5,623 bases of DNA from Gammaproteobacteria bacterium (GTDB taxonomy: Bacteria; Pseudomonadota; Gammaproteobacteria; Steroidobacterales; Steroidobacteraceae), in the NCBI GenBank assembly GCA_029857655.1, contig JAOUGR010000148.1:1-5623 (forward strand), given 5' to 3'. How positions within the stretch are numbered: position 1 is the stretch's first letter; the number at the start of each line of letters is the position of its first letter. Made by a program: the position numbers and the translations under genes. Positions 1-5,623 of the stretch are shown in pieces. The notes below the pieces were generated by a model. The model saw only the letters and a program-made list of their open reading frames with translations. It searched no databases and was not told the origin of the DNA.

Positions 1-759
1 ATCAACTACGAGGTTGCGCGGCAGATCGAGCATATCGAGGGCGGCGGCAGCGTCGTGCAGGAGACGCGTTTGTTCGATGCGGACCGCAACGAAACCCGGC
101 CGATGCGCTCGAAAGAGGAGGCCAACGACTACCGCTATTTCCCGGATCCTGACCTGCTGCCCCTGGCGCTTGATGAGGCGCTCATCGAGGGGGTTCGCGC
201 GATGTTGCCGGAACTGCCGGACCAGAAGGCAGAGCGTTTCGTGCGTGAGCACGGGCTGTCCGGTTATGACGCGGGCGTGCTGACGTCAAGCCGCGAGCTT
301 GCGAATTACTACGAAGCAGTCGTCGGCATGCTGGGCGGCGAGGCAAAACTTGCGGCCAACTGGGTCATGGGCGACCTGTCCGGTTTCCTGAATCGCGACG
401 GTCTCGAGATCGGCCAGTCACCAGTGAGTTCACAACGGCTCGCGGGCCTTCTGGCACGCATCGTCGACAGCACGATATCCGGAAAGATCGCGAAGGAAGT
501 CTTCGAGGCGATGTGGCAGGGGGAATCTGATGCCGACGCGATCATCGGCGCGAAGGGCCTGCGCCAGATCACGGACACCGGCGCAATCGAAGGCGTCATT
601 GCCGGGGTCATGGCGGCGAATCCGGCTCAGCTTGCGGATTACCGCTCGGGCAAGGACAAGCTGTTCGGGTTTTTCGTGGGCCAGGTCATGAAGGCGACCG
701 GCGGCAAGGCGAATCCTGCACAGGTCAATGAGCTCCTGCGCAGGATGCTCGCGGGCTGA
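1..759 (+). CDS. gatB: Asp-tRNA(Asn)/Glu-tRNA(Gln) amidotransferase subunit B, C-terminal part (5' truncated by window)
   Basis: The frame is open from base 1 to the TGA at 757-759, giving 252 residues with no start inside the window. The true start lies upstream. Full-length GatB is about 475-480 residues, so roughly the second half is seen. The fragment begins in the end of the catalytic core: residues 20-26 (QETRLFD) and 35-55 (MRSKEEA, then [13 protein letters not shown]) are hallmark GatB motifs. The rest is the helical GatB/YqeY-like tail domain that helps bind tRNA, including [21 protein letters not shown] and the terminal [13 protein letters not shown]. GatB acts in the cytosolic GatCAB complex: it phosphorylates misacylated Glu-tRNA(Gln) or Asp-tRNA(Asn) and converts it to the amide with ammonia supplied by GatA. 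gatC and gatA would be expected upstream but are not visible. The identification is firm; only the N-terminal half is missing. Confidence 0.97.
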   Translation: MNYEVARQIEHIEGGGSVVQETRLFDADRNETRPMRSKEEANDYRYFPDPDLLPLALDEALIEGVRAMLPELPDQKAERFVREHGLSGYDAGVLTSSRELANYYEAVVGMLGGEAKLAANWVMGDLSGFLNRDGLEIGQSPVSSQRLAGLLARIVDSTISGKIAKEVFEAMWQGESDADAIIGAKGLRQITDTGAIEGVIAGVMAANPAQLADYRSGKDKLFGFFVGQVMKATGGKANPAQVNELLRRMLAG

Positions 760-768
760 GCATTCGCG

Positions 769-1659
769 GTGGCCGACGGTGATCTACTGCACCGCTTTTT
801 GTTCGAGGACCTCCCGGTCCGTGGCCACCTGGTGCGACTGGACGCGAGCTGGCGGGCGGCGATCGAGCACCAGGAGTATCCACGCGCGGTCAGCGAAGCG
901 CTGGGCCAGGCGCTGGCCGCGAGTGTGTTGATGGCGGGCTCCCTGAAATTCGAGGGTCGTCTTTCGCTGCAGATCGAGGCTGCGGGCCCGTTGCGGCTGT
1001 TGCTGGCCCAGTGCACGCATCGCCACGCGATTCGTGGCGTTGCGCGTCATCGCGACGCCCCAGCCGAGCCGCGGGATCTCGCGGAATTGTGCGGGCAAGG
1101 GCAGCTCGCTGTCACGATCGAACAGGAAGGGCGGGAGGAAAACTATCAAGGCGTCGTGCCGCTTGATATGCCCGATCTGTCAGCCTGCCTCGAACAGTAC
1201 TTCGAGCGCTCCGAGCAACTTCCTTCCCGGCTGCTGCTGGTCTCGACGTCGCAGCGTGCCGCGGGTCTCCTGCTTCAGCGCGTCGCGACCAGTGATACGG
1301 AGCCCGGGCCCGCGGCACAAGACGCCTGGCGGCGAATCAGGCTGCTTGCGGCGACGCTCTCGACATCCGAACTGCTGGAACTGCCCTGCCGCGACTTGCT
1401 GCGGCGGGTCTTCCCGGAGGACGACATCCGGCTCTTTGCCGGCACGCCGGTCTGGTTCCAGTGCAGCTGTTCGCGCGAGCGGGTGTCCGGGATCCTGCAG
1501 GCGCTCGGCGCCGCCGAGGTGAATTCACTGCTGCGCGAGCGCGACGACGTCGAAGTCCGTTGCGAGTTCTGCAATCGCGCCTGGCGCTTCGACGCGGTGG
1601 ACGTGGCCGGCCTGTTCTCGGAAGGGAATCGCCGGTCGGCGCCGCCCGGACTGCATTGA
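769..1659 (+). CDS. hslO: Hsp33 redox-regulated molecular chaperone
   Basis: This 296-residue protein matches the usual Hsp33 length (E. coli about 292). Hsp33 is a cytosolic holdase kept inactive by zinc bound to four reduced cysteines. Oxidants such as peroxide or hypochlorite form disulfides, release the zinc and switch on binding of unfolding proteins. The zinc centre is intact: C232-S-C234 in QCSCSRER and C265-E-F-C268 in RCEFCNRAW. These are the same residue numbers as I recall for the E. coli protein. Other family motifs are LHRFLFE near residue 7, LKFEG near 59, YQGVVPL near 126, and CLEQYFERSEQLPSRL at about 140-155. The GTG at 769 is the only start codon between the in-frame gatB stop and the conserved LHRFLFE motif, so the start is well constrained. 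There is no Shine-Dalgarno sequence, and the gap to gatB is only 9 bp, so translational coupling to gatB is likely. Confidence 0.97.
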   Translation: MADGDLLHRFLFEDLPVRGHLVRLDASWRAAIEHQEYPRAVSEALGQALAASVLMAGSLKFEGRLSLQIEAAGPLRLLLAQCTHRHAIRGVARHRDAPAEPRDLAELCGQGQLAVTIEQEGREENYQGVVPLDMPDLSACLEQYFERSEQLPSRLLLVSTSQRAAGLLLQRVATSDTEPGPAAQDAWRRIRLLAATLSTSELLELPCRDLLRRVFPEDDIRLFAGTPVWFQCSCSRERVSGILQALGAAEVNSLLRERDDVEVRCEFCNRAWRFDAVDVAGLFSEGNRRSAPPGLH

Positions 1660-1673
1660 GTTCCGGCCGGGCG
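1643..1673 (+). other. Hairpin straddling the hslO stop codon
   Basis: CGCCCGG at 1643-1649 is perfectly complementary to CCGGGCG at 1667-1673, giving a 7-bp GC stem around a 17-base loop that contains the hslO stop. A competing inner stem pairs CCGGA (1646-1650) with TCCGG (1662-1666). No T-run follows, so it is not a standard intrinsic terminator. It could slow or attenuate transcription or protect a 3' end, or it may be chance in GC-rich DNA. Confidence 0.25.
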
Positions 1674-1708
1674 TAGTATCCGGACTTGATTCGTATCCTG
1701 GATCACGT

Positions 1709-1712
1709 GGAG
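1709..1712 (+). promoter_or_regulatory. Shine-Dalgarno site for the DUF1326 gene
   Basis: GGAG lies seven bases before the ATG at 1720, in an A-rich stretch (AGACAACAA). It is the only strong ribosome binding site seen in front of any gene in the window. It fixes the start of the DUF1326 protein and suggests an independent translation unit begins here. The rest of the 60-bp gap (1660-1719) shows no convincing sigma-70 promoter: TTGAGT (1656-1661), TAGTAT (1674-1679) and TATCCT (1694-1699) resemble promoter hexamers but do not pair at 16-18 bp spacing. Confidence 0.7.
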
Positions 1713-1719
1713 ACAACAA

Positions 1720-2352
1720 ATGGCGAGCAAGTGGCTGATCAAGGGTCCCGAGATCGTGGCCTGTACCTGCGACTTCGGCTGTCCCTGCCAGTTCAACGGC
1801 CTGCCGACGCATGGACATTGTCATGCCGCGGCGGCGATCCGGATTGACGAGGGGTATTTCGAGGACGTGAAGCTCTCCGGTCTCAAATGTGCCGTCGTGC
1901 TGGCTTGGCCCAAGGCGATACACATGGGGCACGGGCAGGCTCTGCCGATTGTCGACGAGCGCGCCAACGACAAGCAGCGCAACGCGCTGCTCGCGATCAT
2001 GTCGGGCCAGGCCTCGACGCCGGGCGCGACATTCTTCGACGTTTTTGCATCGACCTATGAAAAGGTCCACGACCCGTTGTTCAAGCCGATCCATTTCGAA
2101 GTCGACATCGAGGCGCGGACCGGGCGCTTCGAAGTACCCGGCGTGATCACCTGCAGTGCCCAGCCGCTGCGTAATGCGGCGACGAACGAACCGCACCGCG
2201 CGCGCATCAACCTGCCAAATGGATTCGAGTACCGGACTGCGGAAGTCGCGAGTGGCAAGCTCAAGACCAGCGGCCCGATCAAGATCGAATTTGAAGGCCG
2301 GCATAGCCACCTGGCCATGCTGAATATCGGGCCGGACGGGCCGATCGCCTGA
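1720..2352 (+). CDS. DUF1326 domain-containing protein, putative cytosolic metal-binding partner of DUF2182
   Basis: This 210-residue protein has the DUF1326 (COG5588) hallmark near its N-terminus: C15-T-C17, then C21-P-C23 followed by QF, a CxCx3CxC cluster. H31, H33, C34 and H35 (HGHCH) follow shortly after. Further potential ligands are C57, H68, M69, H71 and C145. There is no signal peptide or membrane segment, so it should be cytosolic. The ATG at 1720 is supported by a GGAG site and by MASKW leading directly into the conserved motif region. The stop is 4 bp before the DUF2182 gene. These two families are known to occur as neighbours and the membrane one is described as a predicted metal-binding protein, so a joint metal-related role is plausible. 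The biochemical function is, to my knowledge, not established; metal binding by this protein is inferred from the cysteine pattern. Family assignment is by motif recognition. Confidence 0.9.
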   Translation: MASKWLIKGPEIVACTCDFGCPCQFNGLPTHGHCHAAAAIRIDEGYFEDVKLSGLKCAVVLAWPKAIHMGHGQALPIVDERANDKQRNALLAIMSGQASTPGATFFDVFASTYEKVHDPLFKPIHFEVDIEARTGRFEVPGVITCSAQPLRNAATNEPHRARINLPNGFEYRTAEVASGKLKTSGPIKIEFEGRHSHLAMLNIGPDGPIA

Positions 2353-2356
2353 GTCA

Positions 2357-3160
2357 ATGACGGGGGACGAATTCTCGCCGCTCGGATTCATCCTGCGGCG
2401 CGACCGGGTCGTCGGTCTCGTCGCACTGCTGGCGTTCATCGCATTCGCCTGGTGGTATCTGCTGGATGGCGCCGGCATGCCGGAGGACATGTCGTCAATG
2501 GCCGGCATGGACATGGACATGGGCGGCGTGCAGGCGTGGACCCCGGGCTACGCGTGGATCGTATTCCTGATGTGGTGGGTCATGATGATTGCGATGATGC
2601 TGCCGAGCGCCGCGCCGATGATCCTGCTTCATGGCCTCGTGAGCCGCCATCAGGAGAAGCGCGGCGCGGCGGCAACGTCAAACGGAATCTTCCTGCTGGG
2701 CTACTTGACTGTCTGGGGCGCGTTCAGCGCGCTGGCGACGACGCTGCAATGGCAGCTGCAATCTGTCGCGCTGATGTCCGCGACAATGGCGCTGTCGAGT
2801 GCCGTAGTCGGCGGCGTGATCCTGATTGCGGCGGGCGTCTATCAGCTCACGCCATTTCGCGATGCCTGCCTGCAGCACTGCCGCGGGCCGCTCGAGTTTG
2901 TCACCCGGCACTGGATGCCGGGTGTCGCCGGCGCATGGAAGATGGGCATCCGGCACGGGCTATATTGCCTCGGCTGTTGCTGGATGCTGATGGCGTTGCT
3001 GTTCTACGGCGGCGTGATGAACCTGTACTGGATCGTCGGCCTGGCGTCCTATGTGTTCATCGAGAAGCTGGTTCCGGCTGGCAAGCTGGTCAGTCAGGTG
3101 GCCAGCATCGCACTGATCGCATGGGGTATGGTCGTTCTTGCCGGCGCTATACTTCGGTGA
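2357..3160 (+). CDS. DUF2182 predicted metal-binding integral membrane protein
   Basis: This 267-residue hydrophobic protein has about six or seven membrane segments, near residues 19-36, 65-91, 110-130, 137-163, 201-220, 222-237 and 245-265. Family (COG5486) motifs are the membrane-embedded MMIAMMLPS (76-84), YQLTPFRDACLQHCRGP (162-178, with C171 and C175), and GLYCLGCCWMLM (201-212, with C204, C207 and C208). The loop after the first segment is rich in Met and Asp: M41, M45, M48, M51, M53 and M55. Arg/Lys-rich loops (around 97-102 and 168-199) suggest that the N-terminus and the Cys motifs face the cytosol and the Met loop faces the periplasm. It starts 4 bp after the DUF1326 gene, without a clear Shine-Dalgarno, so coupled translation is likely. 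Its stop abuts the metF start. A role in copper or other soft-metal handling is inferred; transport direction and substrate are unknown. Confidence 0.9.
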   Translation: MTGDEFSPLGFILRRDRVVGLVALLAFIAFAWWYLLDGAGMPEDMSSMAGMDMDMGGVQAWTPGYAWIVFLMWWVMMIAMMLPSAAPMILLHGLVSRHQEKRGAAATSNGIFLLGYLTVWGAFSALATTLQWQLQSVALMSATMALSSAVVGGVILIAAGVYQLTPFRDACLQHCRGPLEFVTRHWMPGVAGAWKMGIRHGLYCLGCCWMLMALLFYGGVMNLYWIVGLASYVFIEKLVPAGKLVSQVASIALIAWGMVVLAGAILR

Positions 3161-4008
3161 ATGCGCCGCCCGGTACAGGTTTCCTTCGAATTCTTCCCAC
3201 CCAATGACGCCGTCATGGAGCAAACGCTGTGGGCGTCGATCGAACGCCTGGCGCCACTGCATCCGCGCTTCGTGTCGGTCACCTATGGAGCCGACGGCTC
3301 GACCCGCGACCGGACCCACAATGTCATCGGCCGGGTACTGCGCGAGACCCGCCTGACCGGCGCGCCGCACCTGACCTGCATCGGCGCAAGCCGTGGCGAA
3401 ATCCGCGAGATCGCGAAACGATACTGGGAAGAGGGCGTGCGCAATGTCGTTGCGTTGCGCGGCGATCCCCCGGCCGGCAACACGCGTTATGTTCCGCATC
3501 CCGACGGCTATGCCTATGCGGCCGAACTCGTGCGCGGCCTGAAGGATGTAGCCGACTTCGACATTTCGGTCGCAGCCTATCCGGAGACGCACCCGGAAGC
3601 GAAGAGCCCCGAGCACGATCTCGCCAACCTGAAGCGCAAGCTGGATGCAGGCGCGACGCGTGCCATCACGCAATTCTTCTTCGACACCGAATGCTACCTG
3701 CGCTTTCGCGACCGCTGCGCGGCTGTCGGCATCGAAGCGGTCATCGTGCCGGGCATCCTTCCGATCACGCGGTTTCCACAGATGCTGCGCTTCGCCGAAC
3801 GATGCGGTGCAAGCGTCCCGGAATGGCTGATGGAGCGATTTGACGGGCTGGAAAATGATCCGGAGACGCGCAAGATGATTGCCGCTTCGGTCGCGATCGA
3901 ACAGGTCGCCCGGCTGCGGCGCGAGGGTGTCGATGAATTCCACTTCTACACGCTGAACCGCGCCGAGCTCGCCTACGCGATCTGCCACGCGATGGGTCTG
4001 CGGGCCAG

Positions 4009-4012
<4 letters not shown>
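3161..4012 (+). CDS. metF: 5,10-methylenetetrahydrofolate reductase [NAD(P)H]
   Basis: MetF is a cytosolic FAD enzyme that reduces 5,10-methylene-THF to 5-methyl-THF, the methyl donor used by MetH. The 283-residue product is of normal bacterial length. Motifs run VSFEFFPP (7-14), FVSVTYGA (37-44), APHLTCI (68-74), VALRGDPP (97-104), [18 protein letters not shown] (132-149), AITQFFFD (168-175), VPGILPI and HFYTLNRAE near the C-terminus. Residues matching E. coli active-site positions are present: E10 (Glu28), D102 (Asp120) and Q171 (Gln183). Compared with E. coli the N-terminus is about 18 residues shorter, and about 6 residues are inserted after the RGD loop (around 106-112). The ATG at 3161 directly follows the DUF2182 stop, and the conserved strand begins six residues later, so a downstream start is unlikely. 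No Shine-Dalgarno is seen. It overlaps metH by four bases. Confidence 0.97.

Positions 4013-5623
<1,611 letters not shown>

Noticed and set aside
1643..1673. Intrinsic terminator after hslO
   Set aside because: The 7-bp GC stem has a long loop and no following T-run, so it does not meet the usual terminator pattern; kept only as a low-confidence hairpin.
1656..1699. Sigma-70 promoter in the hslO-DUF1326 gap
   Set aside because: TTGAGT (1656) and TTGATT (1686) look like -35 boxes and TAGTAT (1674) and TATCCT (1694) like -10 boxes, but no pair has acceptable spacing.
1525..2520. A 331-codon open frame on the - strand across hslO end, DUF1326 and DUF2182 start
   Set aside because: It crosses three convincing + strand genes, including the Hsp33 and DUF1326 cysteine motifs, and shows no domain of its own.
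2452..3207. A 251-codon + strand frame inside DUF2182
   Set aside because: It is the out-of-frame reading of a clear membrane protein; the product is Arg/Asp-rich with no family signature.

Overview
The window is an ordinary-looking, GC-rich bacterial chromosomal segment. All supported genes lie on the + strand and are packed almost end to end. In order they are: the C-terminal half of gatB (tRNA-dependent amidotransferase subunit B), hslO (Hsp33 redox chaperone), a DUF1326 cytosolic protein, a DUF2182 integral membrane protein, metF (5,10-methylenetetrahydrofolate reductase) and the N-terminal part of metH (cobalamin-dependent methionine synthase), which runs off the right edge. Hsp33, MetF and MetH resemble their E. 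coli counterparts closely in recalled motif sequence and spacing. The presence of GatB indicates an organism that makes Asn-tRNA and/or Gln-tRNA by transamidation. Together this suggests a high-GC proteobacterium, probably a gammaproteobacterium outside the enterics; that placement is tentative.

Layout: gatB ends at 759. hslO starts 9 bp later with a GTG codon in the same reading frame. A 60-bp gap (1660-1719) is the only intergenic space of any size, and it carries a good Shine-Dalgarno sequence for the DUF1326 gene. From there the genes are fused in operon fashion: 4 bp between DUF1326 and DUF2182, 0 bp between DUF2182 and metF, and a 4-base ATGA overlap between metF and metH. No RNA genes, mobile elements, CRISPR arrays or riboswitches were seen. 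No stretch over 300 bases lacks a gene.

Functionally, metF and metH form a complete one-carbon branch: MetF makes 5-methyl-THF and MetH uses it to methylate homocysteine. The less understood part is the DUF1326/DUF2182 pair directly in front of them. The soluble member carries a CxCx3CxC cluster. The membrane member has a Met/Asp-rich loop predicted to face the periplasm and Cys clusters predicted near the cytosolic face. This looks like a two-protein metal-handling module (copper is the best guess) that appears to be co-transcribed with methionine synthesis. It is the item most worth a second look; the families are known, but their biochemical role is, to my knowledge, not well established.
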